Assembly (NCBI GenBank): GCA_001579985.1
Contig: LRSR01006262.1
Location: 1-25,807 of the forward strand
Source of the DNA: Hypsibius dujardini
Taxonomy: Eukaryota; Tardigrada; Eutardigrada; Parachela; Hypsibiidae
Length of the DNA: 25,807 nt
Direction: 5' to 3'
Both the position numbers and the translations under genes were made by a program. Each line of letters opens with the position of its first letter. The stretch's first letter is position 1. Below, piece by piece: positions 1 to 10,091 of the stretch. Below the pieces are notes generated by a model. The model ran no database searches and was not told the origin of the DNA. It saw nothing but the letters and a program-made list of their open reading frames with translations.

Positions 1-228
1 GTCTGTCTCTCTGTCTGTCTCTCTGTCTGTCTCTCTGTCTCTCTGTCTGTCTCTCTGTCTCTCTGTCTGTCTGTCTGTCTGTCTCTCTGTCTGTCTGTCT
101 CTCTGTCTGTCTGTCTGTCTGTCTGTCCATCTGTCTGTCCGTTCGCCCGTCCGTCCATCAATGTATATGACTGATCTGTTTCTGTTTATCTGACTGCCTG
201 TCTACCTGCATACGATGCTTGCCTGTCG

Positions 229-264
<36 letters not shown>

Positions 265-267
265 GTC
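1..267. repeat. Degenerate (GTCT)n tetranucleotide array
   Basis: The first 130 bases are almost pure GTCT/CTCT units; a second nearly pure GTCT block sits at about 228-260. The units in between are degenerate but keep a 4-base period. The array lies beyond the 3' end of the GGT gene and belongs to the same family as the CAGA/TCTG arrays in the ABCC1 introns. It probably continues left of the window. Confidence 0.95.
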
Positions 268-277
268 TACCTTACTG

Positions 278-297
278 TTTATATTGAAAGTTTTATA
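278..297 (-). terminator. Candidate polyadenylation signals for the GGT gene
   Basis: Two TATAAA hexamers read on the minus strand at 278-283 and 292-297, about 140-160 nt past the GGT stop codon. TATAAA is a known variant of AATAAA. No canonical AATAAA was seen nearer. The assignment is tentative. Confidence 0.25.
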
Positions 298-436
298 AAG
301 ATGGGCGTTTCTTCACTATGGAAAAAAAATTTGCATTATGAGAGAGAAATATAAAGGATGCATAGCGCTCCTGCGCAGAACCCACAAACAGAAGACAATT
401 AAATCCTAACGGGAACTCTATGGCCTTGAGCCAAAC

Positions 437-3400
437 TCATAGTCCGTCCGGTAGACCGCCCTTCCGTCCGTCTGAAACAGCGTAAAGCTTTCCGTCCGTG
501 GTATTGGCATAGACGACCTCAACTGCGCTATAGGGATATTTCTGTGGTGCGTCACTGCGGACCATCTTGTGGCCTTTTTTTCGTAAACTATCCACATGTG
601 CCTGGATGGAAAAAAATGCGTCAACCTCGTAACATGGCAGTACTCACTTTTTCGCTGGCGAATACTGTACGAGTAAAATAAAAACGTTACCTCGTTGAAC
701 CTCTTTTCATATTCTACCTCAGCAGGGAAGAGCTGATGGTGTAATCTGGGAGCGTTTAAAGCGGACTTTAGGTCTTCCTTGAAGTAAAGTATCCGTGTAA
801 GAATCTGCAATATTATTACAAAAACATTATACTAATTTTATTAAACTGAATTTCGGTATATATTCTCGTAGACAACTCTACATTATTATGGACATACTGA
901 TCCATTCTAAGTTTATGAATGGCAAAGTCAAACCATAGTTTAAAAACTATAACTGAATATATAATTAATTTTAAGTTATTATATTTTCTCAATTCAATTT
1001 AATTCAACACAAATAATTTTTGCCTCAATATTTAAATTGGAAACTCGACAAGATGAATTTACTCGAATAACGACTGGCTTAGTTTAATTTAATTTAATTT
1101 TTTGGTTTGGTTTTTTTATCATTTAAATTTGGTTTGGCCATGCCAAAAATAAACTGAGGCACACATTTAAAATTCCCGTGACGATCCGCGTGCCACCGCT
1201 TCCCCCGGCTACCACCCTTGCATAGCCACGCCCATCCACGATCAAAGCGGGCGTCATGCTGGACTGAGGCCGCTTTCCCGGCGCAATCTTGTTGGCCTTC
1301 GATGGTGGAACACCAAAGATATTGGGCTGGTCTGTCGTTGTGAAATCATCCATATGGTTGTTCAGCATAATCCCGGTCGATTTTGAGACTCGATATGATC
1401 CAAATCTAATGCAGAAAAATTCCAAGTTGACTGAGAATCCACCGATTTGCTGATAGAATAAAAACTAAAATTGACTAACGACGGACAAAAACCTACCGCT
1501 AAAAAATCAACTATCCCCACCAAATTTTTAATAAATTAACATCATAATTATGTATTATTATTTTAATAAACGCCCAATCATTGTATTATTTCCTTTTTCT
1601 CAAAACAAATTATCCTTGAAAAATTGTTTTAGCCAATCGTTAGCGGCTTTTCGCTTAATAGTAATAATAATAATATTATCACTATCACTATTATTATTAT
1701 CATTATTATCATTATTATTATTGTTAGTATTATTATTATTATCTTTATTAAATCATTCGATAGAACATTAAATTCGTATCCAATCATCGTCTTTTGATAA
1801 GATGTTCTGCTCGACTTCAGAAGGCTAAACCCTGTTCAAGATGAAACTGTGACTGGGCGCAATGGCGGACTCGATTCGTCTGCACATGAACTCTGAATGA
1901 TTTGGATGAGTAGATTTAAGTTGAGCCCGATGCATGCTCTTCTCCGTTGCAGTTGGAAAGAAAAATCGCATGTTGGAATCTTTAACACTCGGATCAAACA
2001 GTTACCAATCAACAGTGGCGCGCCGACGGGGGGTGTTTTGTTGATCTAAAACCCCCCCCCCCTGGAAAGTCAAAAAAGTGCCCTAAGGGTCCCACACTTA
2101 CAGAAAAACACCATGATTGAGAATTGTCATGCAATACTCCCCCCTTACGTTCTATCGGAAATATTTCGGATACAATAAAAAATGTATGCTGTTTGAAAAA
2201 ATAACACCCCCCTCAAACCAAAGCTCGGCGCGCCACTGCCAATCAACTTCCTCATTCTTTTGAAAATAGCCCTGCTTATTGCCTCTCAAATTTATAAATT
2301 CAATCTGAAAAGATTCACCAGGAAGAGTAGATAAAACAGTGAAAGTGTTGTACCTTCAATTATTTTTATCATTGCTCAACATCCCACCTCTTGGATCTCT
2401 GAACAAAATTTCTTCTTCTCTCAGCGGACATTTCGAAACCTTCTCTATTTTTTATGTAAATTAAAGGCCTAATCCCTTTTTGCTTTTGGCGTTCACAAAA
2501 ATGAAAAAGCCTCGGTCTCGTGCGAAATTTTCAATTTTAAGTAGAAGAAGAAGAAAAGTGTCATTTATTCCAACAACATCTCCCGATGCCTGGCATTTTT
2601 TCCCTGTGGCCCTTCTGGAATTTTAATCCAATTTCTTTTTGAATATGAAAATAGTTATATTTCAAGGTTTCATTAAATGGATAATCAAAAATCCGAAACT
2701 GCAAAATAGAAAAGTAAACTTTCAATCATTTGAGCATGTCCCTCGTAATTGCAGAATTGTTGTTTACTTGCATGTTGTTAAGACTGGTGCTGTAAGAGAC
2801 AGCATTGCCCTCATTGTCCATGACGGAAACGTGAGCAGTCCCGCCGGTATTCACCTCGGCGATCGATTCCCCACCGTAATAGGCGGGATCGTCGAACGCC
2901 TGGGTGTCGTTGATTTTCTGGCGGGCTTCTTCAGCCGTAATTGGATTGAGCATTTTTTCTGCCAACTATAGGGAAGACATGAGTCGACAGACATGAGCAC
3001 TGGACGGTGTAAAATATACACTCATTCGTGGACGGGTGGAGAAATTTGTTATAACCTCTCTGGCAGTTGGAATGAAAGCGGGATCGGCGAGTTTCGTCCG
3101 TTGGGCGAAGCCGAATTTCATCGTCTCCAGCAGGCGGTGATAGAAGAGCACCTTCTCATCGTCCGACATTTCACTCCATGGCTGATCGTAATTGTAGCCT
3201 ATGTTTGAGTAATATTAATTACGAGGGTATATATTGGGGTGATCTCACTTGAGCGACTTTCAGAAAGGAATTTCGAAACATCTCCATTTTTAAGTAGTTT
3301 AATATAATTAAATTTATAAAATTATAAAATTTACAAAATTTGTAAATTTGTAAATATTATAAAATTTCCCATTTTCCTTGATTCCACTTGTAAAAATGGC

Positions 3401-6400
3401 GATTTATCGAAATGCAATAAATGCGATCGTTTTTGACGTTATCTTATCCCAAACTAAATCTGCAAGAAATCGGCATCAGACAAATATTTTGCTGACACGT
3501 CGTGGATGAAATAAATTGTATCTCATCAGTACAATTAAACTAATTTTTAAAAAACTTAAAAAGGTTTGGACTCTCCCCCTGAAAATAAGCTCAATTCAAT
3601 AGAAGCCACTGGGCCTACTTGTTCAAGGAAACTGTTTTTATGTGGAATTTTCGGTCTGTGACTGTGAGTTTGTTTGTGCCACATTTTGACTTGTAATGCA
3701 GGCAAGCAGGCATCGGACACCACCACTCCCCGCATTAGTGCAAACTCTAAACGAACCTCTTTTTCCTTACCTTCAAGGATGTTGATCATGTAGTGCAGGA
3801 GGACGTTGCCACTTGGCGGCCCGAGCCCGTACAAGGTCAGATTCCTCCTTAGAGTCGTAGCAATAGGCGCCTCAACGAGGACCTGGTAATTCTGCAAATC
3901 TTCCATCTGCAGAATCCCACCTATATCCCACCACAATCCGAACGAGCGGAAAAATTGTGATGTATTTTCAAAAAGAACAACATAGAATGCAGAAATTTGC
4001 AAAAGTTTGGAAACCCAAACTACTTTTGTGAAAAAACATATTGAAAGCTGAAAACAGTTTTTTCTTGCTAATACCTTCGGCGACCCGGCTTGAATTTTTG
4101 AACACAAACAAAGCGCGGGTTGCCCTTCAGTTGAAATATTTTTCAGTTCATCGGAGATTACAGTCCAATGTTATTTTGGAATTATGGCCTCACGTGTATA
4201 CGCACCTCCTTCCTGGACATCCTTTACAATCCGCTCCCCGATCGATCCGTTATAGAACTCCCTCACCCCAAACGGATCGTTAGCAATGGTCTCCAGCGTG
4301 TCCGCCAACACCGGCATCCTAATCACATCTCCCTCCACGAGGGTCGACCCGGTCTCCTTGTCAATCAACAATTCCCGCATATTTTCGTCCGCGCGCACAT
4401 TCAGCAGGTATTTTTTATTGAAGGCCAGCACCGTCCCGAAAAACGGCGTAATGGTCACGCCCTCCCGCGCTAATTTGAGGGCCGGCCCGAAGAGCTCCGC
4501 CCACGGGAGACGCCCGAAGCGCTGGTGGAGAGCCCACATACCGGCCAGCTCGCCGGGCACGCAGAGGCTGTGCCAGCCGAAGAGGGGAGATAAAGGCAGG
4601 GAGTTATTATCAACCTTGTTGAACATTTCCTCAGTGGCGGCGAGGGGCGCGGTCTCTCGGCCGTCCACCGTGAAGACAGACCGCGACGCGCGGTCGTAGT
4701 ACATGATGAAGACCCCACCGCCCAGTCCGCTGCTGTAGGGATGGACCACGCCCATGCAGAGGGCGGACGCGATGACCGCGTCCGCGGCGGATCCGTTGAG
4801 ATTCAAAATGTCGCTAAGAATAAACGGTACATTTGTGAGACTGGTACTGGTACTGGTACACGGTACATTCAGATGTGCGTAACGGATTTTTAGGGGAAGA
4901 GATACACTCGTTAAAATTCCGAAATTTTATTTTTAGATTTTGGGAAGTAAGAAAAATTTAATCCGACTTCCAGAATTAACCCAAACTGGAAAAAAATAAG
5001 ATAGTATACAGACCCTAGTACGCATTTGGTGGACAAAAGTTTTTTCCCTACATATAAAAATTACAGTGTAAGTCCTGAGATTCGAACGACGTCGCAGTAT
5101 TGTTTCTACTTTACTCTCTCAAACTCCAAGCTAGTAAAGCCCGGCTCTCAGCAAACGGTTCGATAGAAATAAACTCATGTAACCGTTCGAATCTCAGGAT
5201 TTTGACTTTATCGCAAATTTATTGGAAACCAAGGTATAATAGCGCTTAAATATTGTACCACTCTTCCCAGGGCCGTGAAACGTGAAAACATAAGTTTCGC
5301 AATTCTTCGCGAAAATGCTAAAACTGTTTCAGAACAATTCTTGGACACAAATTTCGCCGTGTTCTAAAATAATCAGAAATCCCACCATTGCGTCCCACAA
5401 GATGCCAAACCTTGGACACCCTGCACAGACTTTTATTTTTGTCATTGTCACTGTTATTTTTAAAAACTTCCAGTCTGCTCGCCTTTCGAATAAGAATGAA
5501 TAAGGCGTATAAATTTTGAAAGCTCACACATATCGCTTCACATAAATTTAAACTGATGAAAAGAGTGGTCTTAGTAAGTGACTCAGAAAATACTGGAACA
5601 TTTCCAGGGTCAATATTAGTTTCTAACATTGCGAATGACACCTAGCTTTTCATGTCCTATCGGATTTTCTGCAAGTCAATCAGCCAACTAGACATATCAT
5701 AAGACTGATTTTGCCGAGAATAAGCCAACCCGGCATTTTTTTCAGCCATTCAGATAAAATAAAGCCAGTCTATCTGTTTAATAAAGCTAGAATTTTAGAA
5801 AACTGGCTAGATACTTGGCTTAATTTGTCCCCGTGCTTACGAGGGCGTGCACCACTAACTTCAGGGAGACATTTTTTTTAAAATTTTCCTTGCATTTCAG
5901 ATCTCCACTTCTGATCTAAAGTTAGAGATGCACGATTTAAAAAACTGGCTGAACTTGACCCTGCGACGTTTTCTTTTTTCTCAAAACTAAAGTTGCCGCA
6001 AATAAATTTTGTTCGTTTGTGTGGGATAGCCCCATCAAAGTACCACAACATATGTGTCAAAACTTTCTATTGCCAACGCTCTGCTATGAGAAATGCGAAC
6101 CAGTTTTGATCTGAGTCAGCGAACTTGGCAAAATCTGCCATTAACTAGGCTACGCTTAATTTTTAGGGGCTGCCACAAACCAACGCATAGTACCTGTCCT
6201 ACTCCTGCCCTAACGACGAACCAAGCAAATTTTTCACAGACCTATAGGTCTTCTTTCGAAATAAAGCATAAATTTTTTATCAGTTCATATAGGCTTACAT
6301 TAAGCAATTTTAGTGTAGCGCTAAAAGTTTTCCCGCACTCGGTATATTTGTGTCAAAGCATTCCCGAACCGGGTAGGCTACAGGTCCCCCTTCCCTTTCC

Positions 6401-9400
6401 TTTTTTGCCCTTTCCCTTTTCTATTCTCCCATATTGACCAATGTCCTCTAATTCGATAAAATGCCGATTGATTTCTCTAGAATCCTTAGTGCTTCCTTAT
6501 CACATAAAAGTTTAAACCTTAAATATTGGACATTGCCCGAGCGAGTGCGGAGTGAAAAACCAAAAACGCCCACTTTTCTCTTCACTCCCATTAGTTATGG
6601 CCACACCATTTGTTCCACAAATTTGCAAGTCTCGGGGTTCTTACACTAAAAGATTGACGAACATCTGAGCTTTCCAAATGATCAAATCTTTTATGATGAC
6701 TCAAATGGACATTGGTCAGCACTCGTAAAGCAACAAGTTACAACTTACAAGTTACATAAAGGGAAAGGGAAGGGGACCGTTAGCCGAAGCCCCGTTGTAG
6801 GGGGAGATTATTCCGGATAACTTTTTTATTTGGCGAGGAACAACTCCAAATATAATTAGAAACATGCCAAAGACCCCGCCCTTTTTAAATTGAAACTATA
6901 TTTTCAGTGATGGAACACAGACTAATCCTGCTTCACGTTTTTTTTAGTAGAGCTACAACTATGATGATTTTCATAACTTATTTCACCGGACAGGCTCCAG
7001 ACATGCAAATTCGGCAAATCACTGAAAGATCCCATTTTTCTTCATTTCGACTGTAAAAACTTCAATTTTGGGAAACGGTTCCATTTAAAGAATTTTGACA
7101 AAACTTATCTCCGAATTTACTTTGAAATCGATTGGCACTAGAACCGGGTCGTTCTTGGAGGTCAGAGGGCGGAGCTATGCGTCATTTCTGGAATATCACT
7201 CGGGAGTTTCCGGTCAGGCTCAAAAGTGGCCGTAGCTCCATCCCGTAATCTCCAAAAACGACTCTGCTAATGTCAATCAATTTAAAATTGAATTTCGAGA
7301 GAGATAGTGCTAAAATTCTTTAAACTGAAACAATTTTCTCAATATCAAAATTCTTACAATTACAGTCAAAATCTAGAAAAGGGAATCTTCCCATGTTTTC
7401 CCAAATTTAAAATTCTGCCAAAACAAAATTCAACAGAGCTTGACCAATGAATTTTTTTTGAAAATTATCCTAATTATAGCTCTAATAAAAAAATATAAAG
7501 ATATACATATAAAGCGGAGTAATATCGGCTTTTCACCTTTGAAAATCTTCCCATGGAACGGATCACATTGAATAATGGTGAATTTTACTGGCGAACTGTT
7601 TTTAAATAAATACTTTTGCTTCAAAATAATGCTTTTTTTGAAGAAATTGTTCATCCAAAAACTGGCTCCCCATTTTTTTGTAGTGAGGTAAAATTCTCCT
7701 TACCGCTACCCAAGCACAAGTATATATCGCGGCGTAGTAACAACACACGTGCAAATGGCCTTACTTGCCGACCGTGGAGCAGGACGTGACGTCCGAGGCA
7801 ACAGCCTGGCTATCATATGCTTTGACGGTCGACCCCCTGGGCCAGCCCGCTGCCATCCTTTCAGCCAGCAGATCGAAATCATCGGTGGAGTTTTGCTGTC
7901 GTTGAACTTTGAGCCGTTTCACAGGCTTTTCAACTTCAGCCTCACTGCCGTGTTGTGTGGAATGGTCATGGCGATGGTCACTTCCGGACCAAAGTGTGCG
8001 TGAAGATGTTGACAGACCGAGCAGGATCAGCGCACTCACCGACAACACGGACAGAATTCCGAATAGTTTATATCTACAATAACAGGTCGAAAAACAAGCT
8101 AATAACACACACCAAAATTAATTAATTAATGACGTTTTAATTACTCAAAAATTCTTAGATTAACTTTTTCAGTTCTTGATAGAAATGTTAACGCTTTGTT
8201 TACATGAAAAATAATTGACTTGATATTTTAGTTTCCAAACTTGATTATGGTAGCGCTCAATTTTTTTTAGTTTAGTTTCTCAGCAACTGAAAAGACTAAA
8301 CTGAAAAAGTTAATTATACTCAAAATTATATTTTAATTTTGTTTTGTTTTAATAGTTTAATTTACACTACGGTAAAAGTTCCCCTTGGACACGCTAGCAC
8401 TAAATTGTTTTAGTTGGTTTTTTAGCAACTAAAGACCAAACATAAGAAGTTAATTTTTCTAAAAGTTCTATTTTTTTATAGTTTATTTTCATTTATTTCA
8501 TTACTGTAGCGACGCGATTCTAAGGCGTAACGCAAATTGTATTTTTCGTATATATGGCCCCGGGTGTGCGTACAAAACCATTTAAACACTGAAATATTCC
8601 TTAATCTTCAATCAAGCAATTTATCAACGGCCCACATGCTTCGTCATCTTTACAAATCTTCATCACTTTCTTCGACAAAGGACGCTTCGTTGAAACAAAC
8701 AATCTCCAGAAACTAATTAACTAATTAAACAAGTATTGACTCAGCCATTGGACGCGCTGAACCCCGGTATTCCTTCCCGTTCGGCAGTTGGAAGAGCTCG
8801 ATCGCGGATGTCGCAATTCTGCACTTGGGCACCTTCTGAACTCTCCTCCAAAACCCACCCGCGAGGCTCCTTCTCCTGCTCCGGATACACGCATCCGCGG
8901 TCTTTTCGTTCATGAATATTTTCAAGTCCATGCACTGCAACTTCCCTGCACACCGATGAAGAAAAACTCCATTCCTTCCCAGAGGGTGCAAGAGATCAAT
9001 CAACCGAAAAAGCAAGCTCTTACGTTAACCACCGGCGGAGAGTAGCCTCTCCGATTTTCTCCGCTCTGGCAAATTTTCGCTGAGACAATCCATGAGGCAA
9101 AGACCAGCGCTCCAAAATTGTATTTCTTCGGTTGTCGGTAAAAACAATTCGGCCCTTGGGCATCTTACACGGAAACGATAGATTTTCAACGGTATATATT
9201 TGGAATAAAATATTTAGGGCGTTGCAGACAGAGTGGTGGGCAAAATAGCCCAGGGGCGTGGCTACAACTGCGCCTGAGAATCGCGTCACTATAGTACTTT
9301 TTTGTTTATAGTTCTGCCATGTTTTTAATCTATTTCACACAAAACCATACATGTCTATAAAGTGAGCGCACATACCGGAAGTATTGTGGTTTAGGATTAT

Positions 9401-9503
9401 GATGATGTAGACTGCCTCGTGAATCATCTTTTGGGCCAGCAGCAGGCTGTCGGAAAAACGGCTCCTCCGCTGCAACATCACTTTGCTCTGTGACTTGCGG
9501 CAT
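437..9503 (-). CDS. GGT1: Gamma-glutamyltransferase (GGT1-like), 9 exons, complete
   Basis: Membrane ectoenzyme that removes the gamma-glutamyl group of glutathione and its conjugates outside the cell. Coding exons in transcript order: 9376-9503, 7765-8073, 4206-4813, 3771-3920, 3020-3198, 2772-2965, 1165-1405, 691-804, 437-601; all phases agree and give 695 aa. Residues 1-43 form a cytosolic tail. A signal anchor follows at about 47-65 (KLFGILSVLSVSALILLGL), then a stem longer than in human GGT1 (569 aa). Family residues seen: Arg198 in GRE, the catalytic Thr501 of GGTAHVSV where the chain autocleaves (small subunit 195 aa), Asn521, Asp543 of MDDF, the Ser571-Ser572 pair of QSSM, the GGSGG loop, and the C-terminal DGRKGG. 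The usual Glu (or Gln) before MDDF is His540. The intron after exon 6 uses a GC donor. The start rests on the only Met upstream of the anchor whose exon ends in the right phase. Confidence 0.93.
1659..1752. repeat. ATT/AAT trinucleotide microsatellite in GGT intron 6
   Basis: An imperfect run of TAA then ATT/ATC triplets lies within the 1366-nt intron 6 (1406-2771). It opens with TAATAATAATAATATTAT, so the start is itself palindromic. The leucine/serine-rich plus-strand ORF across it is an artefact of the repeat. Confidence 0.9.
2013..2238. mobile_element. hAT-superfamily MITE, 226 bp, in GGT intron 6
   Basis: The element has perfect 14-nt terminal inverted repeats, CAGTGGCGCGCCGA at 2013-2026 and its reverse complement at 2225-2238. 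It is flanked by a perfect 8-bp direct duplication, CCAATCAA, at 2005-2012 and 2239-2246. Eight-base target duplications and termini starting CAGTGGCG are hallmarks of hAT elements. Just inside both ends is a G-rich GGGGGGTGTT stretch in the same inverted arrangement. There is no coding capacity, so it is a non-autonomous miniature element. The intact duplication suggests a fairly recent insertion. Confidence 0.9.
2766..2771 (-). other. GC-AG splice donor of GGT intron 6
   Basis: Exon 6 ends ...AACAACAT and the intron opens with GCAAGT, the consensus for GC-type donors. The acceptor is CTGCATTAG at 1406-1414. This splice gives an ATA codon and a gap-free alignment across Asn521 and the FGS motif. 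The neighbouring GTAAAC would put exon 7 out of frame. Confidence 0.85.
4836..4858. repeat. Short GGTACT hexamer tandem
   Basis: About three direct copies of ACTGGT lie just upstream, in transcript terms, of the GGT exon 3 acceptor. This is a minor simple repeat in intron 2. Confidence 0.7.
5073..5199. repeat. Perfect 16-nt inverted repeat, possible small TIR element
   Basis: TCCTGAGATTCGAACG at 5073-5088 recurs as its exact reverse complement at 5184-5199, with about 95 bases between. Each arm contains GTTCGAATC, resembling the B box of RNA polymerase III promoters. I found no clear target duplication. It could be a tiny MITE or a tRNA-derived relic. Confidence 0.6.
6360..6800. repeat. Imperfect palindrome (foldback) in GGT intron 2
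   Basis: GGCTACAGGTCCCCCTTCC at 6376-6394 pairs with GGAAGGGGACC...TAGCC near 6768-6785. TGACCAATGTCC near 6436-6447 pairs with GGACATTGGTCA near 6707-6718. Weaker complementarity continues inward to an apex near 6575 with an 8-bp stem GGAGTGAA/TTCACTCC. The arms are each roughly 200 nt and eroded, typical of an old foldback or MITE-like element. The ends are approximate. Confidence 0.65.
6930..7500. repeat. Long imperfect palindrome (foldback) in GGT intron 2
   Basis: Two arms of roughly 250-280 nt are mutually reverse-complementary at about 70-75% by eye, around a loop near 7181-7228. Matching blocks include GTCGTTCTTGGAG (7149-7161) against CTCCAAAAACGAC (7250-7262), TTTAAAGAATTTT (7084-7096) against AAAATTCTTTAAA (7312-7324), and TTTTTTTAGTAGAGCTA near 6940 against TAGCTCTAATAAAAAAA near 7480. 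The boundaries are approximate. Its transcript could fold into a long hairpin. Confidence 0.75.
8504..9294 (-). mobile_element. pogo/Tigger-like DNA transposon remnant, 791 bp, in GGT intron 1
   Basis: Terminal inverted repeats start CTGTAGCGACGCGATTCT at 8504 and CTATAGTGACGCGATTCT (minus strand) at 9294. They match at 22 of 26 positions, including an 11-base GACGCGATTCT core. TA dinucleotides flank both ends (8502-8503 and 9295-9296), the target duplication of the Tc1/mariner-pogo superfamily. The element carries the N-terminal DNA-binding part of a transposase and, near 8650-8697, a short acidic reading frame ending ESDEDL-stop that resembles a pogo-type C-terminus. The DDE catalytic region is missing, so this looks like an internally deleted, immobile copy. 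Confidence 0.8.
8741..9163 (-). pseudogene. Truncated pogo/CENP-B-like transposase, HTH region
   Basis: Met at 9161-9163 opens a reading frame in two exons, 9024-9163 and 8741-8945, joined by a good GT-AG intron of 78 nt (AAC|GTAAGA ... TGTGCAG|G). It gives 114 aa. Residues from about 11 to 45 (NRRNTILERW ... SQRKFARAEKIGEATLRRWL) look like a Psq/CENP-B-type helix-turn-helix. The end, EGIPGFSASNG, matches the GF-ASNGW pattern of the second CENP-B/Tc5 helix-turn-helix, but the expected Trp codon is TGA, so the frame stops there. Nothing of the catalytic domain follows. I infer a decayed transposase inside the TA-flanked element; a small expressed DNA-binding protein is a less likely alternative. 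Confidence 0.6.
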
Positions 9504-9547
9504 AATTCATGAGGGAAGCTTCTCTAGAATTTGAGGATGAACTAGAT

Positions 9548-9573
9548 GTTTCTTAATTCCAGTCTTAAGAAAC
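9548..9573 (-). promoter_or_regulatory. Perfect 9-bp hairpin upstream of the GGT start
   Basis: GTTTCTTAA and TTAAGAAAC surround an 8-base loop. The hairpin lies 45-70 nt upstream of the GGT start codon and just downstream of the TATA candidate, so it would be near the 5' end of the mRNA. The loop does not match an iron-responsive element. Confidence 0.5.
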
Positions 9574-9606
9574 TTTTCTCCTGATGAAGTATGACTTTAG
9601 ACTGAA

Positions 9607-9616
9607 TATATATTGG
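9607..9616 (-). promoter_or_regulatory. CCAAT/TATA-like core promoter candidate of GGT
   Basis: On the minus strand GGCCAATATATATTC places CCAAT (9612-9616) directly against TATATA (9607-9612), about 105 nt upstream of the start codon. This spacing suits a transcription start near 9575-9580. It is a motif match only. Confidence 0.35.
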
Positions 9617-10091
9617 CCCACGCTACACGCGATCGAGCCGGCTATCTTTTATCGGTTGTGTAACAGAACAGTAGTGCCCGATTGTCGTCTAATCGCCGGG
9701 TGAGGTGTTCCGCGGCGTGTGTTGTGGCTGACACAAAATTTCTCGGAAATAGATGTGATAACGATAGTGTTAAGGGCAAGTTATTCCATGTCTTTTGATT
9801 GGATATTGTGTTCCGCAAAACTCAATATATAAAAAGGTAAAAAGAGGCGACATATAGACGACAGTTTTATGGTGAATTTTTTTCCGGTGCATTTGCAATG
9901 TGGCCCGAGTGTATAGGCCTGACATGACTGCGAGTGATGTGGGGATACGGGTGGTTGGACGTGCCAAGTTCGAAATTACACGAACAGTTGCTATGTTCGG
10001 TCGCTTCTATCGCAAGATGAAAACAACTTCGCTAAAGTCGCATAGGCTAAGTCTATTCCAGTCAAAGGCAAAATTTATTGAGAACTTTTTG

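Larger units (their letters stand above)
4814..7764 (-). other. GGT intron 2 (2951 nt), non-coding
   Basis: This intron lies between GGT exons 3 and 2. Apart from the inverted repeats listed separately (5073-5199, 6360-6800, 6930-7500) I see only AT-rich unique sequence. The ORFs here are short and have no recognisable protein features. Confidence 0.85.

Noticed and set aside
1165-2965. Frameshift between GGT exons 6 and 7, suggesting a pseudogene
   Set aside because: It arises only with the GTAAAC donor. The GCAAGT donor five bases earlier restores the frame and a gap-free match to GGT, and all other exons are intact.
2639-2971. Plus-strand 110-aa frame
   Set aside because: It is antisense to GGT exon 6, which carries the catalytic Thr motif.
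5073-5199. tRNA gene suggested by GTTCGAATC on both strands
   Set aside because: The bases either side do not form a T-arm stem, and no A box, anticodon arm or acceptor stem could be drawn.
7765-8108. GGT starting within exon 2 (344-bp open frame ending 7761)
   Set aside because: The frame opens with GTG and is preceded by a clear acceptor (TTATTGTAG at 8074-8082). The upstream exon with an ATG at 9501-9503 fits in phase.
8788-9045. Plus-strand 85-aa frame
   Set aside because: It starts at TTG and is the antisense shadow of the transposase reading frame.
9024-9503. Joining the exon at 9376-9503 to the helix-turn-helix exon through the TTCTCAG acceptor at 9278
   Set aside because: One frame is phase-compatible, but that exon continues perfectly in another frame into the GGT signal anchor from a good Met. 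The acceptor also lies inside the transposon terminal repeat.
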